NCBI GenBank assembly: GCA_023053575.1
Contig: JAKZAP010000001.1
Coordinates: 9,254,849-9,318,848 of the forward strand
Length of the DNA stretch: 64,000 nt
Direction: 5' to 3'
DNA from: Branchinecta lynchi
Taxonomy: Eukaryota; Arthropoda; Branchiopoda; Anostraca; Branchinectidae
A program made the translations under genes and the position numbers. How positions within the stretch are numbered: position 1 is the first letter of the stretch; each line of letters starts with the position of its first letter. Positions 33,531 to 46,704 of this stretch are shown here, one piece after another. The notes under the pieces were generated by a model, which worked only from the letters and a program-made list of their open reading frames with translations, made no database searches and had not been told where the DNA came from.

Positions 33531-33900
33531 GCACATCTGAACCGCAAAGTGAAAAAAATACTTTTGACCAAACTAAACGTTTCATGATCCCCGAGGTCGA
33601 TGAGCATTTGTGACACAACGATTTTGCTTACAAATGGATTTATATTACCCTTAAAGTGCGCATCTTAACCGAAAAGTAAAAAAATACTTTTGACCAAACG
33701 ACATATATTCATAATCCCCAAGGGCCCATGATCATTTTAGCTTCAAGGATTTTGCTTGCAAGTGAATTTCGTAAAGTACAAATAAATACTTTTGAGCAAA
33801 ATATACGTTTTCATGACTCATTACCCCATCATCATTTTTCCTCTGGGATTTTGCTTACAGATATAATTTCTAATGCCCTCAAAAGTGCGCGTCATCACAA
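33531..33900. repeat. Three tandem ~117-bp units
   Basis: CCCTTAAAGTGCRCATCT begins units at 33,531 and 33,648; a third, more diverged unit begins near 33,775. Each unit contains AATACTTTTGACCAAA, TCATGATCCCC and GATTTTGCTTACA in the same order. Confidence 0.7.
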
Positions 33901-34228
33901 CCAGGTGCAAAAATATCCGTAGTCTTCCCACTTCTTTCAGGTAAAGCTTTATATAATATAGTCCTTTTCTAAAAAAAAAATTGGTATAATAAATATATAG
34001 GGACATAAGTGTCAGCCATGAAACATCCTAAGCAACCAGTTTCGAGCAAGAACAGAAACAAAATAAAGAAGACATTGAAAAATACACGGGAAAAAATATA
34101 TATAGCCTGGTGATGATTCATTATATTCATGGACAAAATTAAGAACCTCGACGTCGCCGAACCATCGCGGCAGACTTGACACTTGCGAGTAGCAACCTGA
34201 AGAACCGAATGATCTGTGACCTGGACAA
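33901..34228. repeat. Spacer; left member of a ~105-bp direct repeat flanking B3
   Basis: 34,110-34,215 (TGATGATTCATTATATTCAT… to …GAACCGAATG) is repeated with about 80% identity at 35,838-35,943, on the other side of copy B3. The remainder is AT-rich and unassigned. Confidence 0.5.
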
Positions 34229-35682
34229 CAAGACCAAAGGTTTCGATGGGATCCCAAAAATTCAGTATCCGATCCAGACAACTGGGTCTTGTCTTAGCCA
34301 GATCCAGTCTTCGCCAGACTCCTGGAGCATTTTTACAATTAAATTCAGAAACAGATTAAGGCCAAATAGCTAATCACCTGAGAAAACCAAGTTCAGATTT
34401 GGATTCAGCATGTGTGTTTACCCCTATAAGTCATATCTGTTTTGACGAAAACTTCCTGCCACTTCTGCCAATCTCCCGGTTCCGGCCGAACTCCAGAACT
34501 ACTTGTCCGGCGAAAAAAGAAAGCTCAAAGACGAAATCAGGGTATCTTCTTTCCCCAGTAATGAACATCTAATCAACTTCAAATAGAAATTTAGCTTATA
34601 ACAAATTTTCCGATTCCAGCCGGATTCCGGTCGAACTATATGTCCGGGTAAAATACGATTGTCACACAGGGACTCAGCATCTCTTCTTACCCCTAAATCG
34701 CTTATCTAATCAACTAGAAATAAAACTTTGACTTCCAACAGTTTTCCGGTTTTGGCCGGATTCCGGACGAACTACATGTCCGGGTAGAAACTTGTTTTCA
34801 CATAAGTGTTCAGCATGTCTTCTTGCCCTAAATCGAACATCCAATCAACTCCAAATTAAACTTTTAATTTTGACAAACTTTCCGGTTTGGGCCGGATTCC
34901 GGTCGAAATACTTGTCCGTCGAGAAAAAAGTTTTCACCATCGTCTTCAGCATGTCTCCCTACCTCTAAATCGAACATTTAATCAACTTCAAATAAAACTT
35001 TTACTTTCAACAAACTTTCCGGTTTGGGCCGGATTCCGGGCGAAATACTTGTCCATCGAGAAAATAGTTTTCACCATCGTCTTCAGCATGTCTTCCTACC
35101 CCTAAATCGAACATCTTATCAATTTCAAATAAAACTTTTACTTTCAACAAACTTTCCGGTTTGGGCCGGATTCCGGGCGAAATACTTGTCCGTCGAGAAA
35201 AGAATTTTCACCATCGTCTTCAGCATGTCTTCCTACCCCTAAATCGAACATCTAATCAATTTCAAATAAAACTTTTACTTTCAACAAACTTTCCGGTTTT
35301 GGCCGGATTCCGGGCGAACTACTTGTCCGATGACAAAATGGTTTTCACCATCGTGTTCAGCATGTTTTCTTACCCCATAATCGACTATCACATTAGCTGT
35401 TTCAAAATATTTTGTTTGTCCCTTAATTTCAATCCCCTCCCCCACCCCTAAATGTAGAGCTACAAAGCCCATCTACGAACTTGACTGGTCCGACGACCCA
35501 ACGAACCTTCTCACCAAGTTTCGTCAAAATATCTCATTCCCTTCGAGAGTTATCGTGCTTACAGACGGACGGACAGACGGACGGACGGACGGACGGACGG
35601 ACAGACGGACGGACGGACGGACAGACGGACAACTTTTGCGATGTCATAGGTATCCCTCCACTTACGTTTTGGGATCCCAAAA
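34229..35682 (+). mobile_element. Family B element, copy B3, most complete
   Basis: CAAGACCAAAGGTTTCGATG at the start and TTTTGGGATCCCAAAA (35,667-35,682) at the end. Three consecutive 137-bp units are exactly in step (same motif at 34,887, 35,024 and 35,161), with older units upstream. The block CCAAGTTTCGTCAAAATATC is followed by a long GACGGACG/GACAGACGG microsatellite (about 35,561-35,630), then CTTTTGCGATGTCATAGGTA before the terminal palindrome. Confidence 0.8.
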
Positions 35683-36360
35683 ACCTGGATCCAAATCTAA
35701 CTTCTACCTTACACAAACCTACCCTCTATTGTGGGTCGCATCAGTATTTGAAGTGAGAAAAATAATACTCGCAACACAAGCTGTGTCGCAAGGATTAACT
35801 TTATTACATGCTGATATTTGAACAGAAATTACATTGAGTGATGATTCATTATACTAATTGACAACAATTAAGAATCTCGGTGGTGGCGAACCGCGGATAA
35901 TCGGCTCGACATTTACGAGTAGCAAACTGAAGGAAGCGAATGTATACGCGTTTTTTTTCAGTGTTCGTGCCACTTTCGTGGAAAGAAAAATTGCTGTTAT
36001 CACGTTAGTCTAGAATAGATTTGAGGCTAAACCGTCGAAAATGTATTTGAGAATCCCTCAAATGTCCTCGAGGAATCGTTGCTTGTATTCGAGAATCGAT
36101 AAAAATTCTTCCAGATTTTTTTTTCAGTTTTCGAGAAACTACAAGAAGTATTCGAGAAAAGACAAAAAGTATTCGAGAGTATCTTAAAAGTATTTGACAT
36201 TTAAATTGAAATTAAGTGTTCGAGAATGACAGAAATGTATTCGAAAATGACAAAATTTTATTCGAGCCCAGCAAAACTGTAATACAGCAACTTCATGAAG
36301 AAAATTAGTTTACACCCAAATTCGGACATCTCTAAAACTGCAACTCCAGGTAGTGGTTCC
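35683..36360. repeat. Direct-repeat copy and TTCGAGAA minisatellite
   Basis: 35,838-35,943 repeats the sequence left of copy B3. From 36,040 to 36,280 short units of TATTCGAGAA(T/A)GACAAAA recur irregularly. The stretch ends in a G tract at 36,366. No gene seen. Confidence 0.55.
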
Positions 36361-39300
36361 AATCGGGGGGGGGGGGGGGGGATTATTTTACATTGGGAAG
36401 GACTGTGTTTGATTTTTATTGGCAATTCACAATAAGCCTACTGATATATGCTCCTGGAGCATGAGACATTTTATTTTTTTGTTTTTTTTTTTACTAGGCT
36501 ACGTTTCCTATGGCCGAGCATGTGTGAATTTAAGCTGTGTTGTAGTTATCGGTCTTTTCGCCTTAATGCCCCCTGAACGTTGATGATGACTTGATTCAAA
36601 GACAGGGAAGACTAAATCGAAACTCGATTACCTGAAAATGGCAAAACTATTAATCTAATTAATATCTTTAATCCATAATTACAGATTCCAGGATAACTGT
36701 GTAATTTGGAAATAATATAAATTTCATTTCAAATATTTTTATTTCAAATCAAGAACCAGACTGCAGTCACGTCAAAATCTAAATGCAGTGCTCTTTATGT
36801 TGTGGGATGAGTGACAAATTACGTTCATTATCTTTTCGAACAGAAAAAAATAGGCGTAGATAGAAGATACACTTTTCACCTACCTTTTTTTATTTATTTT
36901 TGTATAGTAATTTGGGGAAGCTTGTGTATAAAAGCCATACAAGTTCACACTGGTCTGACAGATTTTGAACTCAATGACCTGAATACTCATTTAGTTTGAT
37001 CTAACCCAAAATACAGTCGACTGATTGCCCCCAGTCCCCAGAGTCTAATTTTGCCATGCATATGCCGCGTGCCATCAAACAAATACGATACGCTCAAGAA
37101 CAAGTGGAGACAACAGGGAATCGTAGCCTGTCGTGTAACGAGTGGTAAACCGCTTCTAGATGGCCGCCGCAACTAGCTTACAATTGTCAGAGAAGTTCCC
37201 GCTCAAAAAACGAAAAAACAGAAACAGACGGAAAAGAGGTACAAAAAAACGGAGACATGTGAAAACAGGCATCCAAAAAAACAGAACAGAACAGAACAGG
37301 TAAATAAAAGAACAGGAGACCTGTTCTGTTTCTGTTTTTTTTTGGCAAAAACTGAACAGAAAGCAAGTACCCCCAAAACAGAACAGAACAGAACAGTGCC
37401 CATGCTTCGACCAGACCCGAGCACTCTGGAGGGGGGAGTTGGAGGGATGTCCCGGAAACCCCGTGACATGCGACGTATAACTCTGGAACGAGTGAAATGA
37501 TTCTGATGGAACTTAACAGATGGCAAGAGCCAAGAGGGTTTAATTTGAGGTTCTGTTATTTATGAATAATGTTGGATGGTGTTAGGATTTTGCAGAAAAA
37601 GTACAGTTGTGTTCACAATAATCATTCATGTCGCCTGGGAGCTGGATCTCTCCTATTTTCGGCCATGTCAACTAACTGCTTTGAAACTCGTTCAGTGGAC
37701 CGTTGGTTTCATCCGCATACTCTCTCCCTAATGGAAATTCCCTCGGTCAGAGCGGATGAAGCCATTTCATCAGGGAAGTTTAATTTTATCTGTTGAAGAA
37801 AGGAAAGCCGCTTTCTCCTCATTCAATCCTCCCGTAGGAAGATCTAATAGGAAACTAAGCAATCCAATATATCAGTTCATTACTGCCGAATTCCTAGCGC
37901 CTTGTGCCTCTAATCCACGTATACTATGGAGACGGGATTGCTGTGATGAGTTTGCCTTAAAATGTTGAAGAGAAATGAAATTCTGTACTAATTGGATAAC
38001 GACAATAATGCCGTTCCTGATTGTCTTTAGGAGAACTTTATGGTCCGGGTTTAAGACTGTTACTGCCTATGAGCTTCATTCCACCAGTTCGTGACGATGC
38101 TGTTATAATATTCGCTCTTGATCAACTAATTTTTTTTATATATTACCTAATTACCTTACGTCAGAGAGAGTAAGGTGTGGTGGGTCAGGGGGTGATTTGG
38201 CTGACATATGTTACTGGTCTGGATCGTCTCAGCCGTATATCCAGCTCCTACATGACCACTCGTTGTCCAGTGACCTCTTGAAGGCTTTTGAGGACGATGC
38301 AGATACAGTGGATTCAGAAAGATCCCAGGTTGAAGGCTGAAGGTTCGGAAATACCCATTCTCAGAGTCGGAGGACTCTCCGAGAGTTCACTGGAATGGGG
38401 CTTAAAGAACATGTCGTCCTTGGAAAGCCAAAAGGTCGTTTCTGCACTTTTTTAGAACTGTTCAGGAGAGCAAAAAAAATCGATGTTAAGACCATTGCAA
38501 AAGCGGGTAAGACGACTTGGCCATACTCATATCTCAGCTTCAATGCGTCGTACAACTCAGATAAGATCTGTTCCAGTATATTTTGGCCTTTCTAGCTATA
38601 GCTCGACGAAGACCCTTTCAGTAGGGTCGAAATTTCGCAGGAGCAAATCTTAGCTGACTTATTACGCACCGCCATCAAGTATCATATTAATGTAATTTTT
38701 TTTTTTTATCATTTAACGATTGTTACTCCCAATACTTAGAGCCGCTACGGTCACCGCTATTGACCTCGGTTACGCAGTAATTGGTCTGAAAATCATAGCA
38801 TGATTAGCCGACATGGGAAGGGTAGTTTTTCAATTTTTCCGAGTCTCGTATCGAGGCAAAGCACATGGGATTTGGGGCAGTAGAGTAGAACCCGCGTTTA
38901 ATTGACGACAAATAGAAAGGAGGCAAGTATCTCAGAATACTGAATTGAACGAGAAACAGCATCTGCTGTGGCACTTCCTCGATGGGATTTCACTAAAGTC
39001 ACATGTTGCCATCTGAAATACGCTTAGTCTAGCACAGGTTTAGCTAGTGTCCGCCTGGGGAATGATAGGCATAGAATGTTCTACTTTCCATTTCTCCCTT
39101 CGTGTCGAGTCGAAAACCTTGTGCCCCTAGACTCTTGCAACCTTTGACCAATTCTTCTGCTGTCCTTTCTTAGCTACTTATCCATTCGAAGATGACATGT
39201 TCCAGCAGATTCTCGGCGCCGTCTAGTCTGGCCTTCTTTTAGGGGGAACGCTCGTTAGGACATGGCGGTCCCGTTCCAGAGCGAGTGAACTTTTTACTGA

Positions 39301-40269
39301 TTCTGGAAGATTGTTCTAGCGTCTTTTTGAAGCATCCGGGCCCTTTGCCCAGTTCCTGCCTGGATTGATTAAAGTAATATAGTTAGGTATAAATATCCTT
39401 TCAGACTGAAGTAAGCTCTAATGTACATGGAAGCCCGTACGTCGTCGTGAAAACTATTGAAGTTCTCTGTAACGTCTGTATTTTATAACTTTGTACTGCT
39501 TAGCTTTGAAACTTCCCCGCAAAAAGCACCTCTAACAAAAATGTACTTTTCTCAAAATGTAAAACGTCCTCAAGCATGGATTTGGTAGTTCGCCTATTGG
39601 TCTTCAGGCGCACGATCTAGGTAAAAAAAAATCGAAGTTCGGCAAACGAAAGAAAAAATTAAATAAAACGAATTTGCTTGATTAGAAGATCGGCAAGTTT
39701 GCCCAGGGGATACATTTTTGGCCTCTCCTCAACTGTCGGCATTTTGAATAGTGGGCATTTGAAGCGTGGACATTTCTATCCTGGGCATTATGAGACTGGG
39801 CAAGAAAATCATGGGCATTGTTTTAACCACCCTTCTGGAGAGGTCTGCTGCACCTGTGTAATTGATCTGCTGAAACCGCCGCAAGTGTGAAATTGTCGGA
39901 GTGACCGTAAAAGTTTTTACGTGTCAGTCTGAGGAGACTTATTTCGCTTCTCTGACTAGACCCACCAGATCTATTTACGATGGTAAAATATATTTACGAT
40001 GGTAAAATATATGCCACGAGAAACACGGATGATCTGGTCCTCTGGTTCCACTTTGAGCAGATTATCGTGCGTACTAGGCCACCTATGTTATTTTGCTGTG
40101 GATTGTTATTTTATTCTTTACTATAGGGTGACATTCTGCGTACAACTGTGTACTGCGTACAATCTGAGTATAGTCACAAGTCGTGGCATTTTATTCTGGT
40201 ACCATGTTCGTACAGTGAGAGGTAAATAGGTACTGACCAAAAGATCAACAATCTGAGCCTGTAAAAAGA
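36361..40269. other. Largely unassigned, low-repeat region
   Basis: 37,200-37,400 has AACAG microsatellite runs in both orientations that can pair (AACAGAACAGAACAG against CTGTTCTGTTTCTG). 37,415-37,535 is a short family C fragment (GGAGGGGGGAGTTGGAGG). The inverted ATTCTCAGAGTCGGAGGACTCTCCGAGAG lies near 38,357. Short open frames such as 37,569-37,796 have no recognisable motif. No host gene could be supported. Confidence 0.35.
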
Positions 40270-41900
40270 AGTGTACTGGTTCCCTACACAAACGAAAACA
40301 AAACATATTGCGATTGAATCCCTCTCTGTTTTTAAAACACTATGAAATCTGCCAGAAGTATCCCGCCATGGTCCCAGATAAGACAGTATCAACGCAGAGA
40401 TACATTGTTATTCACTGGCTCAAAGAACTCACTAGAGGAGAAAATACAAACGAAGGGATGGATTACTGGTAGTCCGAGAGGCTTTGAGCACATCCAGTAG
40501 TCAATGCTGAATGATCCCAGGACATTCGACAGAATACGAATGGCAGTCCAGGCAGCCCTATAGGGCTGCCTTGGATATGGCTCCTTGGACGCACAAACGA
40601 GGTTAAGGAAGCCCTACAGGAAATGCTAGGCTTAATATCGAAATAGACCTTAATATATTTTGTTGACCGTTGGAAAGTTTTCTACTCCTAAACATTTTCA
40701 AATTCGAGCTACTGTCAATGCAACTAACGTTGTGCGACACTCATGGCAGCAAAAAGAGCAGTTAGAGAGAAAACCAGCTGCAAAATCTTCAAGAAACCAC
40801 AGATTCTTCTAATGTTACATTATGTGTCCATTGAATTGTTAGAGACCACAGTGCATAATCGAAAACATTCAAGACCACAAGTTCGTATTCTTTACTGTGA
40901 TCCTGCTGTAATTGGTCATTTTCAATTTAAAACACTTGCTCACAACCAGAGCTAGTATAAACAGAACTGACCACGGTTAAAATCCACAGAAAGGAATTAC
41001 CTTAGAGATCTAGTTATGTGGTTGATTAGTAGTGGCTGTCCGATAAATACTTATACCTGGCAAACGGACAGCAACCCCTATCAGCGATTTTGAGGCGGCT
41101 TGTACCCGAACTTGCCGGCTTTCAGTGACTATTGGAATTCCTTACTGATACCTTGCTGATACTCACAGTTACGGATTCGTATACGCACTAGTTCGTCCGG
41201 TAGACACCGAGTGAGAATGCCCTTGAGTAATTCCCTACGCAAACGAAAACGAATGAACGGATGACAGAATCCATCTCAATTCTTAGAATACTATGAAAAT
41301 CTGTCATAAGTATCCCGCCATGTCCCATCTGAGACATTATCGAAGCGGTATCCATATTCACTGGCTCAGATAACTGACTAACGGAGAAAGTATGAGCCAA
41401 GGGATAGATTCCCGGTAACACTATTAGCTATTAGACTCCTAAACGCCTATTATACATGACATGCTACGCTTAACATCGAGAAACCTGAATATAGTTTGTT
41501 GGCTGCTGGAAAGCTTTCTGCTTCTTAAACCTCTTCCGGTTTCAGTTGCTATCACTGCAGACTCGATAGTCTAACTGAAGAAGTCCGGTCTAACGGTCTG
41601 GTTTTGCTGTTCTACCATTATGGCGGCAAAACCACTCACTTATTCAGTCGAAACCAACTGCAACGGATAGGATAGGAACTCGTGGCCCGACACCCGCTAT
41701 ATGATCAGTCGGCCATCGCGATTGTTTTAAAAACCGACCCTCGTTGGTAAGGTAACTGCCTAAAATATAAAGAGCTTTCCCTAAGATTCAGTACCTGTTG
41801 TTATACTTCGTGAAACGGCAGAGATAGATAGGGCACGAAAAGGATACAGGAAGTGTATATATCCTATTTTGAGTAGGCCTATCAGCCGAGCCATCGGCAA
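40270..41900. repeat. Diverged direct duplication, period about 0.95 kb
   Basis: 40,278-40,470 (CCCTACACAAACGAAAAC…CTATGAAATCTG…GTATCCCGCCATG) recurs at 41,230-41,415 with the same landmarks. The following blocks (TTTGTTGACCGTTGGAAAGT and ATGGCAGCAAAAAGAGCAGT) also recur at about 41,498 and 41,620. Both copies contain short minus-strand frames that share FVFVCVGN, a by-product of the duplication. Confidence 0.6.
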
Positions 41901-42507
41901 TCTTGGCCGTTTTTAGCTTTTCAGAGAGCTTTTGATCGTTCGTGCTTTTTGTTGATAATGTTGTGCCTCGACGTTCGGTCCTGAATGGGTGAGGCAATGG
42001 ATGCTCAGTTTTGCTTTGAAACATGGATGATAAATATTGGAAGAATAAGTATCGTCTGGTGCTTCTTTGGTTCGAGTTTGAAAGGTATGTTGCTTTGCTT
42101 CAGTTTTAGTCATGGCATTAGCATCTCAGACAAAATGATGGATCTTGTCGGGTATCCGCAAATATAGCCTGCCCGATTTGAACGTAGGCCTGTGGGCTCT
42201 AAGGATAAAGGATCTTCGAGGTTCAATCTGACTTCAGAAAATCCGTCCGGATATGTGTTCTAGTTCAGATCGGAAAATGATTTATGGTAACTTACATGGA
42301 TGGAGAATAAAACAGATGCTGAAACTGCTCCACACGTCTCTTCTCACGAGCAATCCTTCTTTACAAATACGCCCTCAAGTTCGACGGTGGGTCAATCCCG
42401 TCGTCCCTACCGTCAACTCTTTGGGTGCTTCAAAGTCATGCTCATTCTCTTCCCATTTCCACTTAACCACCTTATGCGGGCCGCAGATTCACAAAGTTTC
42501 GGTTTTT
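41901..42507. other. No feature recognised
   Basis: No supported gene or repeat. The short frames here lack recognisable motifs. Confidence 0.35.
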
Positions 42508-43462
42508 ATGGCACTTGCCGTTCGGCCGAGTGCCATAGAGCGGGCACTTCCACATAAGCTAGGACGATGAAGCTTGGCACACTTATCAAGGACCCCATCA
42601 GGTTTAATTTGGAAAAACTCACTTCCCCGATCCGACCATCTGGGAGGGAGTGGAGGGAGGGGGAATCCGGAAATTTGAGGTCTGTATAACTTTCGAACGA
42701 GTGAACGGAACTTAATGAAACTTGATATTTGGAGAGTCCTCGTGCCTCGGACGACCCAGTTGAATTCCGAACCGGATCCGGTAGCTTTGGGTGAGTTGGA
42801 GGAGGGAACCGGAAATCTTGGGAAACGCTTAGAGTGGAGGGATCGGGATGAAACTTGGTGGGAAGAACAAGCGCAAGTCCTGGATATATCGCTGACATAA
42901 CTGGACCGAATTCGTTCACTGTGGGGGGAGCTGGAGCTGGAGGGGGATCCGGAATTCCGGTGGTGCGAGTTCGGTACTTCCTGGTGTACTAGGATGATGA
43001 AACTTGACAGGTATATCAGGGGACCGAACAGACTGACATGAGAATAGTCTTTCCTCCGATCCAACCATCGTGGGGGTGAGTGGAGGGATGCAGGCGAATC
43101 CGGAATCCAGTGGCATACATAACTTTTGAACGGGTAATCGGATTTGAATGAAACTTGGCGAGTGCAAAGAGCTATAATTTCAGATGTTCCATTTCAGTTC
43201 TGGATCGGATCCGATATTTGTGGGGGGGGGGGAGCTTAGAATCGAGGGATCGGGATGGGATTGGGTGAGAAAAAACATTTATAAGCACTGGATACATTCA
43301 TGACAAAAACCAGATCGTATCGGAGCTCTTTGGGGAGTGTTGGAGCCAGTTGGAGGGAGTTTCCGGACTTCCAGTGATGGCGAGCTGAGGTCGATGAAAC
43401 ATGGCAGGCATATTAGTGACCTAACCAAATCGACTTACGGACCCGACACAATGCCCTAGGAA

Positions 43463-44727
43463 CAAGACCAAAGGTTTCGATGGGATCCCAAAAATCTAAT
43501 ATTTGATCAAGACAATTGGCCATATTCCTGTTCAGCGCTTCCAAGCGGACTAGTTTCTGTTAATCCCCCCATGCCTCACCGTCATTATTTGGATCAGACA
43601 TGGTAAAATAGATCCACAGGTTAGTAAATGGAAAACCTGTCATCTGTGTCCAAGGTATCGGAGGTTTTGCATATGTTTCAGCAGCAGAAAGTGAAAGTGA
43701 CCCACTACCCTATGGATTCGACTTTCCACTATGTCTTAACCAACACTTCTGTAGACATAGTAAAAAGTCGAATCCATAGGGTAGTGGGTCGCTTTCCCTT
43801 TCTGCTGCTAAAACATATGTAAAACCTGCATTACCTGGGACACAGATGACAGGTTTTCCACTCACTAACCTGTGGATCTATTTTGCCATGTCTGATCCAA
43901 GTAATGACGGTGAGGCATGGGGGGATTAACAGAAACTAATCCGCTTGGAAGCGCTGAACAGGAATATGGCCAATTGCGAAGTCCAGAACTTGTCCAAACT
44001 TGTCCAGAAAAAAAAAAATTAAAGTTCAGAAGCGAATTCAGCGTATGTCCTTATCCGTATAAAGAACATCTACTCAACTTCAAGTAAAACTTTAACTTAT
44101 AAGAAAATCCGGTTTCAACTGGATTCCGAACGAACTATATGTCCCGGTGAAAAAAATAATATCATATACAGATTCAGCGTCTCTTCTTATCCCTTAATCT
44201 GTCATCTAATCAACTTCAAATAAAACTTTTACTTTTAACAAACTTTCCGGTTTTGGACGGATTCCGGGCGAAAAAGTTGTCCGGGTAGAAAATACTTTTC
44301 ACATAAGTGTTCAGCATGTCTTCTTACCCCTAAACAGAACATCTAATTAACTTCAAATAAAACTTTTACTTTTAACAAGACTTTGCGGTTTTAGATGGAT
44401 TTCGGGTGAACTACTTGTCCGATGAAAAAATGGTTTTCACCATCGTGTTCAGCATGTCTTCTTACACCATAATCGACTATCACATTATCTGTTTAAAAAC
44501 ATTTCATTTGCGTTTTAATTTACCCCCCCCCCCCCCCTAAATGTAGGGCTACAGAGCCCATCTACGAACTTGACCTTCTTCTTGACCCAAAGAATCCTCA
44601 AACCAAGTTTCATCAAAATATCTCATTCCCCTTGAGAGTTATAGTGGCACAGACGGGCAGAAAGACGGACAGACGGACAACTTTTGCGATGTCGGTATCC
44701 CGCCACTTACGTTTTGGGATCCCAGAA
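43463..44727 (+). mobile_element. Family B element, copy B4, inside C3 and carrying a foldback MITE
   Basis: Starts CAAGACCAAAGGTTTCGATG and ends GTTTTGGGATCCCAGAA. Its 5' part is interrupted at the conserved site GACAAYTGG by the foldback element at 43,519, and family B sequence resumes at CCAGAACTTGTCC, so part of B is deleted. 137-bp units follow, in a more diverged form than in B3. Confidence 0.7.
43519..43970. mobile_element. Foldback MITE with ~220-bp arms
   Basis: GCCATATTCCTGTTCAGCGC at the left is the exact inverse of the right end, and the two arms (43,519-43,740 and 43,752-43,970) match at well over 90% with few gaps. The loop is only about 10-25 nt (around CTTAACCAACACTTCTG). CAATTG flanks both sides (43,513-43,518 and 43,971-43,976). 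That is a possible 6-bp target duplication, but it is itself palindromic and may belong to the arms. The element encodes no protein and would form a very stable RNA or DNA hairpin. Confidence 0.8.
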
Positions 44728-45472
44728 ATGGGAATGGGATGCTAGTTGGACAGTACTAAGTTTATGCGGCCTAGACTTATTATTTGGCGTCCTGACCGGA
44801 TTCGGCCACGGTAGGAGGATGAAGTGACAACGGGAAATTTGCAGATGAGATCCGATTCGAGTCAGACTTGATGGACGGGAAGACGAGATGTCAGAGAAAG
44901 TCTCGGAAATTCTGTGGCTCGCATAGTGGTCAAACGAGTGGAACGATTTGAATGAAACATGGAAAGTAGAGTAGCCATCAGAGCAAATAGCTCTAGAGTT
45001 ATTCTGCTCTGGTAGCCATATGCCGTAGATGACGAGTCCGAAACGGATCCGCGCACGGTGGGGGGGGGGGTAAGGTAAGGTAAGTTAAGGTTCAAGGGGG
45101 AGGAACTTTAAAAAAAAAATGCTCAGCTTCGAATGAAACTTGATAGATGATTAGAGAAGATGCTTTGGATAATTCATTTATGTGTCCGAGCCAGATTCGG
45201 CCGTGGCTGGGGAAATTGGAGGGGATACCGTAAGTAGTGTGGCACGCCTAGGGATCGAAGGAGTGGATCTAAAATTGGAAAGTAAAAATTTTCTTTGTGC
45301 TAGATCATCCGAGGCAATGCCAGATGTGCTCAGACTCGAGTGAAGCTAGATATCCCACTTCTAGGGTCGAACCTGGGGGGGGGGGGGGTGGAAGCGGGTA
45401 TTTTTTGACGCTATCATCTACTTTCTTGCATCACCCACTCGTAACAAGTGTCATTCGAGCTCTTAGCTCTTG

Positions 45473-46217
45473 TTCAAACTGACCTGTTTTGTCTTTGAAA
45501 TAGAAGTCAACGCTTTTAGGTTAATTATAAAACCTAAAGTTCATGTACATAAATAGTGTCTCACTCCGTTTCATGATAAAAGGCTTGTTTATTGCTTTTT
45601 TCATCCTGACTATGTAGTATAATGCTGTATATTCCATGTATCGGTTTCCAAGCCGATCCCCTGTAAAGAAAATTCACCCCATACGTACCAATTAAATGAT
45701 AATTAACTTACCCTCTTTCCCATTTTTCTCATCCCCCAGCCCCCATTCCGACTGCTTAGTATTCAAATTTATCTGCATTAGAGGAAGATTCTGGCTCTAC
45801 AGGCAATGAATCTGAAATGCAAAGTGTCCATTCCGGAAATGTCTCGGCGACTGGCGTTGTCATCAATCAGCCGAAGATCGTCGATAAGAGGGGCAGTAAC
45901 GACTTCGACATTATTTGGAAGTCAGCAACTTTGAGCAAGTTCAACACGTGAGGTTTCTTGGGTAGAGCAAATCCATTTTGCGAGACGTTCTTGACATGCA
46001 CAGAGAAGCTACCTTAGAGTTATTACTGGGGTTAATTGCGGCGCAACGGTGTCAACAAGTCTGCCTGCCCTTTTCGATTATTTCTTTAACTACTCTGTTT
46101 GTCGTGAGCTCAATACGAACTTCTTCTCTTTTTTTTATCTCTTCTGTTACTCAGCTCGTTTTTTTTTTGTCTGACAGAGATACTCTGTCACGTCACTGCT
46201 CTTGACTTACTCATCTA
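45473..46217. other. No feature recognised
   Basis: AT-rich sequence with no transposon end or recognisable gene. The frame 45,978-46,205 has no motif I recognise. Confidence 0.35.
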
Positions 46218-46704
46218 GATAGAAGGTATCGCAATTTCTGTCCGTCCGTCGGTCGGTCGGTCTGTATTTGTCTAGTTCGGGTACTTCCACATAAGCTAGG
46301 ACGATGAAACTTGGCAGGCGTACTAGAGACCCAAAAAGATTAACTTGGAAACATTCACTTTCCCGATCCAACCATCGTGGGGGGAGTGGAGGTAGGGGGA
46401 ATCCGGGATATTGAGGTATTTATAACTTTTGGACGGGTGATCGGATCTTAATGAAACTTAATATTTGGAAAGGCCTCGTGTCTCAGACGACCCGCTTCAA
46501 ATCCGAACCAGATCCGGTGACTTTGGGGAAGTTGGAGGGGGACCGGAAATCTTAAGAAACGCTTAGAGCGCAGACATCTGGATGAAACATGGTGGGAAGA
46601 ACAAGCACAAGTCCTAGATACATCACTGACATAACCGGACCGTTCGGGCACTGTGGGGGGGATCTGGTGATCCAGCAAGTTCGGTACTTCTCGATGTACT
46701 AGAT

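Larger units (their letters stand above)
42508..45472 (-). mobile_element. Family C element, copy C3, with nested B4
   Basis: On the minus strand it begins CAAGAGCTAAGAGCTCGAAT at 45,472 and ends in the terminal hairpin at 42,508 (stem ATGGCACTTG). AA lies before the start and AAAAA after the end, as in copies C1 and C6. Family B copy B4 occupies 43,463-44,727. Comparison with C4 around 48,240-48,440 shows that about 190 bp of C were lost at that insertion. ORFs such as the 191-codon frame 42,489-43,064 follow the repeat units. Confidence 0.7.

Noticed and set aside
34887..35451. Chain of similar 72-96 aa ORFs (MGRIPGEILVRREN type)
   Set aside because: They follow the 137-bp tandem unit of family B. 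137 is not divisible by three, so each ORF shifts frame into the next unit; no continuous repeat protein can result.
37200..37400. Coding sequence in AACAG/CTGTT runs
   Set aside because: Simple-sequence repeat in both orientations; the open frames reflect the repeat.
42489..43064. 191-codon minus-strand frame
   Set aside because: It lies in family C repeat units and runs through the terminal hairpin of copy C3, so it is a repeat by-product.
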